44,344 bases of DNA from Candidatus Dependentiae bacterium. GTDB lineage: Bacteria > Babelota > Babeliae > Babelales > RVW-14. This document shows, piece after piece, positions 22,123 to 30,706 of the stretch. Every line of letters begins with the position of its first letter. The first letter of the stretch is position 1. The stretch is taken from contig JAFEAY010000027.1 of the NCBI GenBank assembly GCA_018266175.1, forward strand, positions 1 to 44,344, read 5' to 3'. Under the pieces are notes generated by a model. The model did no database searches. It saw only the letters and a list, made by a program, of their open reading frames with translations, and was not told the DNA's origin. Made by a program: the position numbers and the translations under genes.

Positions 22123-24549
22123 ATGCCTATTGAATTAACGCACGACGGTTCGATCGATATTGCCACCGGGCGCAGCCGCAAAGAGCTGCATTGGAAGAAC
22201 AAAGAAACCCTCTGGTCTGAGCTTATAGATAAGCTGAGTACTACCCATTATACCGCGGAGACACATGCTGAGTATGTTGCATCAAAGAAGCAGCGCCAGG
22301 ACGAGATCAAAGATATCGGCGGCTTTGTGGGTGGTTACCTGAGCAGTGGCAGGCGTAAGCAGGGCAATGTGTTACACCGCCAGCTGGTAACGCTGGATAT
22401 AGACTTCGCACGTCCGGGTATCTGGGATGATTTTATGTTGCTATATGATTGCGCAGCGGTGGTCTATTCTACGCATAAACATACATCTGTAAACCCTCGT
22501 TTACGTTTGATCCTGCCATTGGACAGGGCTGTACAGCCTGATGAATATGTAGCTATCAGCAGGCGCATTGCCGGCGATCTTGGTATCGAGTATTTCGACC
22601 ATACTACCTTCGAGCCTTCTCGCCTGATGTACTGGCCGTCTACCTCAAAGGACGGTGAGTATTTCTTTGAATACCAGGATGGCCCCTGGATATCTGCCGA
22701 TGCCTTGCTGAAGACCTACCATAACTGGAGGGATAGCAGCGAGTGGCCTGTGAGTGAGAAATACAACACGATCATCCAGAACGCTATTAAGAAACAGGGC
22801 GACCCGTTGGAGAAATCAGGTGTTATCGGTGCTTTCTGCCGTACATACTCCATAGAAGAAGCAATTGAGACCTTCCTTGCTGATGAATATACACCCTGTG
22901 CAGTGGAGGGCCGTTATACATACAAGCATGGCAGCACCTCCGCGGGGTTAGTTATTTATGAACACAAATATGCTTACTCGCATCATGGCACAGACCCTGT
23001 AAGCGGTAAGCTGTGTAATTCCTTTGACCTGGTACGCCTGCACAAATACGGCCTGAAAGATGAAGACGCCCGCGAAGGTACGCCGGGTAATAAACTGCCA
23101 TCTTACACGGCTATGGTGGAGTTTGCCGCTAAAGACCCTGAAGTGCGTAAACTATTAGGCGCGGAGCGCCTTGCAGAAGCTCACCAAGATTTTATAACTG
23201 TTGAGGATGAAACAGAAGAACCGGTATCTGATGAGTGGCTAGCAAAATTGGATGTTGACAAGAAAGGTAATTTCCGCAGCACGATAAATAACATTGTGCT
23301 GATCCTTGAAAATGATGGGGTGCTAAAGGGTAAACTGGCATTGAACACATTTGAACAACGGGAGGTATTTCTTAAGAACCTGCCATGGCGTAAGATCACA
23401 CCGGTAACAAAGTACATGACCGATAAGGATGACGCCGGTATCCGTCACTACATAGAGACAGCCTACAGCGTTTCAGGTATCCAGAAGGTGAAAGATGCTA
23501 TTGACATGGTGATGATGCGTAATAGCTTCCACCCTGTGCGTGATTACCTGGATGGCCTGCAATGGGACGGCCTGCATAGGCTCGATACTTTGCTGATAGA
23601 TTACCTCGGGGCTGATAGTTCGGATTATGTAAAAGCAGTGACCCGTAAAGCCCTTGTCGCAGCAGTTGCCCGTATCTACAAGCCGGGCATCAAGTATGAT
23701 TATGTGCTAACACTGGTAGGTAAACAGGGCATTGGTAAGAGCTCCATTATTAAGAAGCTGGGTAAGGATTGGTATTCAGACTCCTTTGGCAGCATACAAG
23801 GTAAAGAAGCTTTTGAACAGATTCAGGGTGTATGGCTGGTAGAGATAGGTGAGTTGGCCGGGTTGCGTAAAGCGGACCTGGAGACAGTGAAGCATTTTAT
23901 CAGCAAGCAGGAAGACCGTTATCGTGTAGCCTATGGCAGACGTATAGAGAATTTCCCCCGGCAATGCGTGTTCTTCGCTACTACCAATAACCGTGACTTT
24001 CTGCGGGATCCTACCGGTAACCGTCGTTTCTGGCCCGTAGACACTTTGGTACAGGAGCCTGTAAAAAATGTATTTACCGATTTAACCCCCAAAGAGGTTA
24101 GCCAGCTATGGGCTGAGGCGGTAGCACTATATAAAGCAGGTGAGCCTTTATTTCTTGATGAGAAGCTGGAAGCAGAAGCGTTTAGCATTCAGCAGGATCA
24201 TAGCGAGAAAGATGAGCGCGTAGGCGCCATACAACGTTATTTGGATATGCTGGTGCCTGATAACTGGGAGGATATGACGCTATATGAACGTCGTGCTTTT
24301 ATGGCTGGTGACGATCTGCAGGCAGAAGGTATAAGGATGCGTGGACAGGTATGTGTTGCAGAAATATGGTGTGAATTATTGCGCGGGGATAGCAAGGATA
24401 TGACTGTTAATAACACCAAATACATCCATGAGATCATGCAGAATATGGAGGGGTGGGCGAGAGCAAAAAGCAACAGGAGATTTAAGTTTTATGGACCTCA
24501 AAGAGCCTATTACCGCGTAGAGAATCAGGACGAAAAAGTGCCAAAATAG
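22123..24549 (+). CDS. VirE-type primase/helicase
   Basis: 808 residues. The N-terminal half resembles the BT4734/primase-like regions of Bacteroidetes mobile elements (AEYVASKKQRQDEIKDIGGF; VTLDIDFARPGIWDDF). The C-terminal half is a VirE/VapE P-loop NTPase: Walker A GKQGIGKSSIIKKLG near residue 533, then WLVEIGELAGLRKADLETVK, the arginine-finger-like RYRVAYGRRIENFPRQCVF and FFATTNNRDFLRDPTGNRRF. Such proteins replace a separate primase and helicase in many temperate phages. The iteron array begins right at its stop codon. Confidence 0.9.
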   Translation: MPIELTHDGSIDIATGRSRKELHWKNKETLWSELIDKLSTTHYTAETHAEYVASKKQRQDEIKDIGGFVGGYLSSGRRKQGNVLHRQLVTLDIDFARPGIWDDFMLLYDCAAVVYSTHKHTSVNPRLRLILPLDRAVQPDEYVAISRRIAGDLGIEYFDHTTFEPSRLMYWPSTSKDGEYFFEYQDGPWISADALLKTYHNWRDSSEWPVSEKYNTIIQNAIKKQGDPLEKSGVIGAFCRTYSIEEAIETFLADEYTPCAVEGRYTYKHGSTSAGLVIYEHKYAYSHHGTDPVSGKLCNSFDLVRLHKYGLKDEDAREGTPGNKLPSYTAMVEFAAKDPEVRKLLGAERLAEAHQDFITVEDETEEPVSDEWLAKLDVDKKGNFRSTINNIVLILENDGVLKGKLALNTFEQREVFLKNLPWRKITPVTKYMTDKDDAGIRHYIETAYSVSGIQKVKDAIDMVMMRNSFHPVRDYLDGLQWDGLHRLDTLLIDYLGADSSDYVKAVTRKALVAAVARIYKPGIKYDYVLTLVGKQGIGKSSIIKKLGKDWYSDSFGSIQGKEAFEQIQGVWLVEIGELAGLRKADLETVKHFISKQEDRYRVAYGRRIENFPRQCVFFATTNNRDFLRDPTGNRRFWPVDTLVQEPVKNVFTDLTPKEVSQLWAEAVALYKAGEPLFLDEKLEAEAFSIQQDHSEKDERVGAIQRYLDMLVPDNWEDMTLYERRAFMAGDDLQAEGIRMRGQVCVAEIWCELLRGDSKDMTVNNTKYIHEIMQNMEGWARAKSNRRFKFYGPQRAYYRVENQDEKVPK

Positions 24550-24814
24550 TGTAAACACGAAGTCTTAAAAGTGTAAACACGATTTTCCATAAATGTAAAC
24601 ACGATAAACACGAAAAATAAACACGAAAAGTAATTGTGTTTACAGTATAATAATTGACAATCAATAATTTAACTCATGTGTAAACACGATAAACACGAAA
24701 ATCGCTATTTAGTAAATAAGTATGAATTAGAGAGTAAAATGTGTGTACGTAACCGCCTAAACGCACGTATACGCGTATGTAAGAAATTCGTGTTTATCGT
24801 GTTTCGCGTTTACA
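24549..24814. repeat. Iteron array, candidate replication origin
   Basis: About eleven copies of TAAACACGA or its complement. Direct: 24549-24560, 24571-24582, 24594-24604, 24605-24613, 24618-24626, 24678-24689, 24690-24698. Inverted: 24635-24644 (partial), 24788-24796, 24797-24805, 24804-24814. Some are tandem at nine-base spacing. An A/T-rich stretch (24626-24675) and a perfect ten-base palindrome ATACGCGTAT (24769-24778) lie between them. No protein is encoded in this 282-base gap. It lies amid replication genes. Confidence 0.75.
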
Positions 24815-24831
24815 GCCTATAAAAAATAACA

Positions 24832-25110
24832 ATGAACAACCAGGAAAAATATCTAGAGAAAAAGCTGAGAGACCGCGTAAAGGAAAAAGGCGGTTTGGCT
24901 TTGAAGTTCGTAAGCCCGGCTTATACAGGTGTGCCTGACAGGATTGTACTGATGCCCGGAGGTAAGGCAAGGTTTGTAGAACTGAAGACCGAAGGCAGAA
25001 CACCTTCTGAGCGGCAGAAACTGGTGATAGCAGAATTGCGGAAGTTGGGATTTTCTGTTTCTGTTATAAGCACCAATGACCAATTAACCGAATTTTTAAA
25101 CTGTCTGTAA
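24832..25110 (+). CDS. VRR-NUC nuclease
   Basis: 92 residues, the typical size of phage VRR-NUC proteins. The PD-(D/E)XK core is clear: GVPDRIVLMPGGKARFVELK, with D (in PDR) and E-x-K (in VELK) as the metal-binding set, followed by TEGRTPSERQ and a short alpha/beta end. It probably cuts branched DNA during replication or packaging. It shares its last base with the helicase gene that follows, a common gene pair in siphophages. Confidence 0.93.
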   Translation: MNNQEKYLEKKLRDRVKEKGGLALKFVSPAYTGVPDRIVLMPGGKARFVELKTEGRTPSERQKLVIAELRKLGFSVSVISTNDQLTEFLNCL

Positions 25111-26510
25111 TGCGATACACACCGCACCAATACCAGGATTTTGCAACAAAGCATCTGATAGATAACCCCGCAGCAGGTTTGTTTCTTGAAATGGGTTTAG
25201 GTAAAACTGTATCAACACTCACTGGCATAGATGAATTGAAATACAACCGGCTGGAAGTGGATAAGGTTTTAGTTGTAGCGCCTAAACGAGTAGCCGAAAG
25301 CACATGGAAAGAAGAGATCGAGAAATGGGACCATCTGAAGCATCTGAAATTGTCTTTAGTGCTTGGTAGTGAAAAGGAACGCAAGCACGCATTACAGCAA
25401 CAGGCAGACATCTATGTGATCAACCGGGAAAACCTGGTATGGCTGGTAGCTTATTATGGCGGAGCGTGGCCGTTTGATATGGTAGTACTGGACGAGCTGT
25501 CTAGCTTTAAGTCACCTAAGTCTGCGAGGTTTAAAGCCATGAGGCAGGTAAGGCCTAAAGTGAAACGTATCGTCGGCCTGACGGGCACACCCGCCCCCAA
25601 CAGTTTGTTAGATCTCTGGGCGCCCATGTATCTGTTGGATATGGGTGAAAGATTGGGTAAAACTATCGGCAGCTATAGGGATAAGTATTTTAAGCCAAAC
25701 AGACGAAACGGCCATGTGGTGTATGACTACGTGATAAAGAAAGAAGACAAGTTGTTAGGTGAAGATATTTACGTGAAAGAGATCTATGAGAAAATAGGGG
25801 ATATCTGCATCAGCATGAAGGCCAAGGACTGGTTAAACTTACCGGAACGAATGGACATCGATGTTCCTGTGCATCTGAGTCCGGTAACGCAGAAGTTGTA
25901 TAACGATTTTGAACGTACGCAAATATTGGCTTTAGGCGACCTGGAGCACATATCAGCAGTAAATGCAGGGGCTCTAACTAACAAGCTACTACAGTTTGCC
26001 GGCGGCGCGATCTATAAAGATGACGGATATCATATTGTGCATGATGAAAAGCTGGACGCACTGGAAGAATTGATTGAAGACAATCCGAATGAAACGATAC
26101 TGATCGCCTACTGGTATGAGCACGAATTAGAAAGGCTAAAAAAGCGGCTAGCTAAATACGGTGCCGAAACCTTTAAAGGGGATGAGACCAAACGTCGGTG
26201 GAATGAGGGCAAGATCCGTATCCTGCTGGCGCATCCCGCGAGTGTTGGACACGGATTAAACCTGCAATATGGTGGCCACGTACTGATCTGGTATAGCCAA
26301 ATATGGAGCCTAGAGCTATATCAGCAGTTTGTAACCCGACTAGACAGGCAGGGACAAGTTTTTACAGTTCGAAACTATCGGCTTATAGCGATGAACACGA
26401 TGGACCAGGATGTTATCAAATCACAAGACTTAAAATCAGGAGGCCAGGAAGCCTTAATGCAGGCAGTAAAAGCGAGAATACAGAAGTACCGGAACGCGGT
26501 AGCAGCATAA
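25110..26510 (+). CDS. SNF2-family DNA helicase
   Basis: 466 residues. Motif I EMGLGKTVSTLTG (about 28-40), motif II VVLDELSSFKS (DELS in place of DEAH, about 125-135), motif III GLTGTPAPNSL, and the C-terminal motifs V/VI (HPASVGHGLNLQYGG, then YQQFVTRLDRQGQ) are all present. The compact size without accessory domains is usual for phage SNF2 helicases, which are often paired with VRR-NUC. A role in replication-fork remodelling or recombination is inferred. Confidence 0.94.
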   Translation: MRYTPHQYQDFATKHLIDNPAAGLFLEMGLGKTVSTLTGIDELKYNRLEVDKVLVVAPKRVAESTWKEEIEKWDHLKHLKLSLVLGSEKERKHALQQQADIYVINRENLVWLVAYYGGAWPFDMVVLDELSSFKSPKSARFKAMRQVRPKVKRIVGLTGTPAPNSLLDLWAPMYLLDMGERLGKTIGSYRDKYFKPNRRNGHVVYDYVIKKEDKLLGEDIYVKEIYEKIGDICISMKAKDWLNLPERMDIDVPVHLSPVTQKLYNDFERTQILALGDLEHISAVNAGALTNKLLQFAGGAIYKDDGYHIVHDEKLDALEELIEDNPNETILIAYWYEHELERLKKRLAKYGAETFKGDETKRRWNEGKIRILLAHPASVGHGLNLQYGGHVLIWYSQIWSLELYQQFVTRLDRQGQVFTVRNYRLIAMNTMDQDVIKSQDLKSGGQEALMQAVKARIQKYRNAVAA

Positions 26511-26527
26511 AACCAAAACACAACAAC

Positions 26528-26911
26528 ATGGATAAGAACAAATTACTGAGAACGATTATTGAGACTGTAGCCACTATGCAAAATGTAACCCCTGAGGATA
26601 TAGGAAACGCCAAATGGCAAAGCAAGCGATGGGGGATAAGCCGTCGATGCCCCACAAAAATAGCGATCGCAAAGCAGATCGTGTGTTACCTGTCGGTCAA
26701 ATACCCCATCCGTTTTGAATTACTGAAAGTAGGGGATATTGGTTTGGCCGTGGGGCATAAAGATCATAAGAGCGTTAGAAAATATTACAAGATCACGGCT
26801 AATCGGATGGATGTAGATATGGATTTCTGTACAACAGTACTGGATACCGAACAACTTTTTCTGAAAAACGTAATGTGCGTCTATAACAACTTTTCCGGGG
26901 TAAATAGCTAA
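26528..26911 (+). CDS. DnaA-domain-IV-like DNA-binding protein
   Basis: 127 residues from the ATG at 26528; the longer frame from 26303 overlaps the helicase and has no support. The middle (IAKQIVCYLSVKYPIRFELL, then KVGDIGLAVGHKDHKSVRKY) matches the helix-turn-helix and the signature loop of DnaA domain IV (compare the GRDHTTV of DnaA). No ATPase domain is present. It may bind the iteron array encoded 1.7 kb upstream, or act as a regulator. Its 3' end contains the upstream element of the packaging promoter (26877). Confidence 0.7.
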   Translation: MDKNKLLRTIIETVATMQNVTPEDIGNAKWQSKRWGISRRCPTKIAIAKQIVCYLSVKYPIRFELLKVGDIGLAVGHKDHKSVRKYYKITANRMDVDMDFCTTVLDTEQLFLKNVMCVYNNFSGVNS

Positions 26912-26921
26912 TCTACTTTTG
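26877..26921 (+). promoter_or_regulatory. Late promoter copy 2 (before the packaging operon)
   Basis: GCGTCTATAACA at 26877-26888 (one base from consensus), inside the end of the preceding coding region. TACTTTTG (-7 box) at 26914-26921, again 37 bases start to start. The ATG at 26926 lies four bases further. Confidence 0.75.
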
Positions 26922-26925
26922 TTGT

Positions 26926-27297
26926 ATGGGATTTACTAATCCAAATAAGATTTTCATTCGTCCGCTGCATTTGCAGGAGATAATCGATGCTTACCCTGTA
27001 GGTAGTACAGAAGCTACAACAGCGGCGTCTATCAAAGCGGACCTTGAAGCACTGATTAACTCAGGGGTTAACGATGTAACAGATCCTGATAACCCGATCA
27101 TATTCGACGCACGCACGATCGTAGATGCGAAATGCGGGGGCAACGGGTATTATAGCAAGCAGGAAGATACCCAGAACGAAGCAGACGCGGATGTGAAACG
27201 TCTTTGCAATAGTTGCGGAGCCTGGGGTAAAGTGTCGGTGTCCAATACGCCGATCAAAACCTGGACAGTTTCTGAAGAACCTAAAACGGAGGTATAG
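26926..27297 (+). CDS. Hypothetical protein preceding the terminase
   Basis: 123 residues, MGFTNPNKIFIRPLHLQEII, with an acidic helical middle and a Cys pair in RLCNSCGAWG that could hold a metal with another Cys (AKCGGNG). It is the first gene under late promoter copy 2 and ends one base before the small terminase. It may be a packaging accessory or a head protein; no family recognised. Confidence 0.7.
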   Translation: MGFTNPNKIFIRPLHLQEIIDAYPVGSTEATTAASIKADLEALINSGVNDVTDPDNPIIFDARTIVDAKCGGNGYYSKQEDTQNEADADVKRLCNSCGAWGKVSVSNTPIKTWTVSEEPKTEV

Positions 27298-27298
27298 C

Positions 27299-27790
27299 AT
27301 GGGGGCTTTAAAAGACAAACAAGAGATTTTTTGTAAGGAATATCTGAAAGACCTGAATGGCACACAGGCAGCGATAAGGGCGGGATATAGCGAAAAGACT
27401 GCGAACCGTATTGCCTCTGAGATATTGTCGAAACCTGTCATACGTACGCGTATCAAGGAATTGATGGATGAACGCAGCAAGAATATTCTCATAGATTCTG
27501 AATACGTAGTAAGCTCACTGATCAATGTCGCTACCCGCTGTCAGCAGGGTGAGCCCGTAATGGTATGGGATCCTGAAGCAAAGTGCATGAAGGAAACAGG
27601 AGAATGGCAGTTTGACAGTACAGGTGCTAACAGGGCCTTAGAGCTAATAGGCAAACACCTGGGTATGTTTACAGAGAAAGTGCAGCATAGCGGCAACGTG
27701 AATACAGGCGGGGTGAACGAAGAACAATTCGCAAAACTTTTAGAGATAGCGAGGAGTAATGCAAGAACTGCACCCGGTAAAGGCAAGTGA
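27299..27790 (+). CDS. terS: Terminase small subunit
   Basis: 163 residues. The N-terminal helix-turn-helix region is of the Terminase_2/XtmA family: LKDKQEIFCKEYLKDLNGTQ, then AAIRAGYSEKTANRIASEIL, residues 4-45. A helical middle for oligomerisation and an acidic, Gly-rich end follow. It recognises phage DNA and loads the large subunit. It overlaps the large-subunit gene by 32 bases. Confidence 0.93.
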   Translation: MGALKDKQEIFCKEYLKDLNGTQAAIRAGYSEKTANRIASEILSKPVIRTRIKELMDERSKNILIDSEYVVSSLINVATRCQQGEPVMVWDPEAKCMKETGEWQFDSTGANRALELIGKHLGMFTEKVQHSGNVNTGGVNEEQFAKLLEIARSNARTAPGKGK

Positions 27791-29120
27791 GTGGATAAAA
27801 TTCACCGAAGAAGATAAGGCCCTGCTCAAGCAATGCGGGGCCGTTCCTGTAAATGATATCTTCTTTCCTTTCTGGAACAGCCGTGCACGTATCAAGCTCC
27901 TTTATGGTGGATATGGTTCCGGTAAATCGGTGGACATCGCTGATAACCTTATCAATCAAGCCCTTAACGATAAGTACTTTAAATGCTACTACGGCAGAAA
28001 GATCTTTGATACTGTAAGGGGCTCCTGCTTCGAAACGCTGTATGAACGCATAGAAGATCACGGATTGCAGCAGTATTTCAGCTATAGCCCTGCACCAACA
28101 TCGACCATGATTATCCAGTGCGTCAACGGTAATAAATTTATCCCGTTTGGCTCTGATAAGCCTGATAAGTTAAAATCTATCAAAGACCCGACGCATATTT
28201 GGTGTGAAGAGTTTGATCAGTTTGAGGATGGCGACGGTGAGAAACAAGGAGATTTTCAGTTACTCTTCCCAAGGCTCAGGACAACAAAAGCAATAACGCA
28301 ATTCATTGGCTCCTTCAACACAGCGCCGGTGATGCCTAACCATTGGGTATTAAAGTACTTTTTCCCCGAGCTGTATGTTGGTGAAAAGGCAAAGATCGAT
28401 ATCCTTGATGGCATTGATATACAGAAGATTTTTGCTAATTACTCTGATAACTATTTCATCAACCAGGAAGAGTATTATAAACAGTTGGTTCTCGCTTCCG
28501 GTGGAGATACAAAGCTTTTAGATGCGATTGCTAAAGGTGATTGGGGGGCAGCTTCGGAAGGACTGCTGTTCCCTTTGAACGAGTTAAAATTCTATGAGCC
28601 TTCCGCTATTGCTACAGCCAAAGCCGAATATCTGTACATACCTGTCGATCCTGCTGATAAGGGCGGCGACTTCTACGCCGCTTTGAAATGTCTGCTCATA
28701 GGCAATAAGGTTTACATCACAGAAGTGATTTTCAACAATGATGGTACCGACGTGAATATCCCTGCAACTGTTGATATGGCTACCGGCAACAAAGCTGATT
28801 TTGTTGAAGTCGAGGGTAACAGTGGCTGGGTTATTGCCGGCAAGGATATCAGGAAGGATATAAACGAGCGGATGCCGGAATGTGAAGTAAGGATCATCAA
28901 GCCTTATACTGCTAAAGAAACCCGCATATTAGCGATGAGCTCCTGGGTAAAGCACAACGTATACTTTAATCCTGAATACAGAGGCAATAAGCAGTATACA
29001 GCTTTTATCAATAACGTTACCAATTATCGCAAAGAGGGAAAGAACCCGCATGATGACGGACCGGATGTTCTGGCGCAATTAGGGGCTTTTTTCAAGTCTA
29101 CATTTTCCCATCTCTGGTAG
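27759..29120 (+). CDS. terL: Terminase large subunit (PBSX/Terminase_3 family)
   Basis: 453 residues. Walker A GGYGSGKS (residues 50-57), Walker B HIWCEEFDQF, and the coupling motif GSFNTAP lie in the ATPase half. The nuclease half has the acidic set PVDPADKGGD, then VEVEGNSGW, and DDGPDVLAQLG near the end. It pumps DNA into the prohead and cuts it. Family membership suggests headful-type packaging in many relatives, which would fit a circularly permuted map. The stop is directly followed by late promoter copy 3. Confidence 0.96.
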   Translation: MQELHPVKASEWIKFTEEDKALLKQCGAVPVNDIFFPFWNSRARIKLLYGGYGSGKSVDIADNLINQALNDKYFKCYYGRKIFDTVRGSCFETLYERIEDHGLQQYFSYSPAPTSTMIIQCVNGNKFIPFGSDKPDKLKSIKDPTHIWCEEFDQFEDGDGEKQGDFQLLFPRLRTTKAITQFIGSFNTAPVMPNHWVLKYFFPELYVGEKAKIDILDGIDIQKIFANYSDNYFINQEEYYKQLVLASGGDTKLLDAIAKGDWGAASEGLLFPLNELKFYEPSAIATAKAEYLYIPVDPADKGGDFYAALKCLLIGNKVYITEVIFNNDGTDVNIPATVDMATGNKADFVEVEGNSGWVIAGKDIRKDINERMPECEVRIIKPYTAKETRILAMSSWVKHNVYFNPEYRGNKQYTAFINNVTNYRKEGKNPHDDGPDVLAQLGAFFKSTFSHLW

Positions 29121-29121
29121 T

Positions 29122-29166
29122 GCGTCTATAGCAATTTGCCAGCCCTTTTTTAAGATTTCACTTTTG
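29122..29166 (+). promoter_or_regulatory. Late promoter copy 3 (before the portal operon)
   Basis: GCGTCTATAGCA at 29122-29133 and CACTTTTG at 29159-29166, 37 bases start to start. The -7 box departs from TA at its first two bases (CA). The portal ATG is at 29191, 24 bases further, the only copy with a real leader. Confidence 0.65.
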
Positions 29167-29190
29167 TATCGGGTGAATACCTGATATCGA

Positions 29191-30597
29191 ATGCGCATAG
29201 GACCTTTTAACATTTCGTGGGGTTACAAACAACTGGAAAGCCAGAATGCCTGGAAACAGGATCTGGGTAAGTACATATCCTGCCTGTCCGGTGGCTATGC
29301 CGCAGCGAACATGATAAAGCTCTTTGAAAGTATACCTGAAGTCTTTGCCCCTATCGACACCATAGCCGGAGCGGTATGTGCTGCCGAATGGCAGTTGCGC
29401 CGTATCAAAGATGATGAGGTCGTATATGACAACAAGGTCTGGAACCAGCTATACAACAAGCCAAACTGGAAACAGGACTGGAAGAAGTTGGTGTATAATG
29501 CTATCGTGTACAAATACGTAACGGGCAATCGCTATATCTACGCTTATGTACCGGAGACGCTAACTGTCAAAATGGCTAATGTGGTAAACTTATGGCTACT
29601 ACCACCACAATACACTACCACACGCATTAAGCCCAACCGGCCTAATTACCTGCAAGCTACCGGCGCGTCTGATCTGGTGGAGTATTATGACTTTCAGGCA
29701 GGACGTGATAGGCTGAAGATAGCTCCAGAAAATATCCTGCATGATGCTTTTGTAGACATTAACCCTGCGGTGTACGAAAACGGTATTGCGGCTGATTTCC
29801 TTGAAGGTGTGAGTCCTTTGATCGCCTGTCACTACCCTATGAGTAACCTCATGGCGGTATATGAGGCAAGGAATGTCATCTATGTGAAACGTGGCTCGTT
29901 AGGCTTTTTAGTCAGTAAGAAAGGAGACGCATCAGGATTGATGGCGTTAACCAAGACCGAGAAAGAAGAGCTGCTTAAAGATTATCATAACACCTACGGG
30001 CTAAAGCACGGTAAAAGCCCGATCGCTATCACATCGCTACCCGTAGATTTTATAAGAACTGGCCTGAGTATCCAAGAGCTGGAACCATTTACCGAAACAG
30101 ATGCTTCCTCAGATGCAATATATGCAGCGTTGCGTGTACCTCGTGAACTAAAGCCGAGATCTGAAGGCGCTACGTATGAGAACCAGAAGCAAGCAAAGCG
30201 CGGCCTGTTTACTAATGTGGCGATACCTGAAGCGATGCAGTTGGCTGTGTTGTTCTCCACCATCCTGAAGCTTAACGATGAAGGTTACTATCTGTATCCT
30301 TCTTTCGACCACGTAGAAGATCTACAGGAGAACAAGAAAGAGAAATCTGATGTGGATTGGCGTAACAATGAAACAAACCGTGTTCGCTTTCAGCATGGTA
30401 TCATAACACTGGATGATTGGATAGTGGCATCTGGATTAGAGGCTACTAACATACCGCTTTACACGAAACGAATATTTGAAATGACACCCGAAGAACAGGC
30501 TATGGTAAAAGCCATAATCAGCGTGAAGGGTGGTGGAAATAGTAGTGGTAACGCAAATGACGGTAACAATGCACAAGACCAAAACCAAAATAACTAA
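29191..30597 (+). CDS. Portal protein (HK97 type)
   Basis: 468 residues. The pattern fits the HK97-type portal family: VFAPIDTIAGAVCAAEW near the start, WLLPPQYTTTRIKPNRPNYL, then VYEARNVIYVKRGSLGFLVS, SIQELEPFTETDASSDAIYA and ALRVPRELKP in the stem and crown part. A low-complexity Asn/Gly-rich tail ends the protein. It forms the dodecameric DNA gate of the head. The start at 29191 is the first ATG after the promoter; an upstream GTG is blocked by a stop. Confidence 0.92.
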   Translation: MRIGPFNISWGYKQLESQNAWKQDLGKYISCLSGGYAAANMIKLFESIPEVFAPIDTIAGAVCAAEWQLRRIKDDEVVYDNKVWNQLYNKPNWKQDWKKLVYNAIVYKYVTGNRYIYAYVPETLTVKMANVVNLWLLPPQYTTTRIKPNRPNYLQATGASDLVEYYDFQAGRDRLKIAPENILHDAFVDINPAVYENGIAADFLEGVSPLIACHYPMSNLMAVYEARNVIYVKRGSLGFLVSKKGDASGLMALTKTEKEELLKDYHNTYGLKHGKSPIAITSLPVDFIRTGLSIQELEPFTETDASSDAIYAALRVPRELKPRSEGATYENQKQAKRGLFTNVAIPEAMQLAVLFSTILKLNDEGYYLYPSFDHVEDLQENKKEKSDVDWRNNETNRVRFQHGIITLDDWIVASGLEATNIPLYTKRIFEMTPEEQAMVKAIISVKGGGNSSGNANDGNNAQDQNQNN

Positions 30598-30706
30598 GCC
30601 CGCTGTAGACAAAGAAGCCCTTCAGGCATCTATTGCAGAAAAGCAGGCGGCTATAAAGGGCAACAAAATCGTAACCAAAGATGAAAAGGATCATCATACC
30701 AGATAA
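30569..30706 (+). CDS. Small overlapping basic protein
   Basis: 45 residues (MHKTKTKITKPAVDKEALQA and on), very Lys-rich. It overlaps the end of the portal gene by 29 bases and the start of the protease gene by 26 bases. It fills the only gap between them, so it may be real, but the length and overlaps leave doubt. It could be a small scaffold-like or DNA-binding peptide; nothing specific is seen. Confidence 0.4.
   Translation: MHKTKTKITKPAVDKEALQASIAEKQAAIKGNKIVTKDEKDHHTR

Noticed and set aside
24549-24814. Regular repeats that could be mistaken for a CRISPR array
   Set aside because: Units are only nine to twelve bases, partly tandem without spacers, and occur in both orientations; no cas gene is near. 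Iterons explain them better.
26303-26527. Longer start for the DnaA-like protein
   Set aside because: It would overlap the helicase gene by over 200 bases in another frame and adds residues unlike the family.
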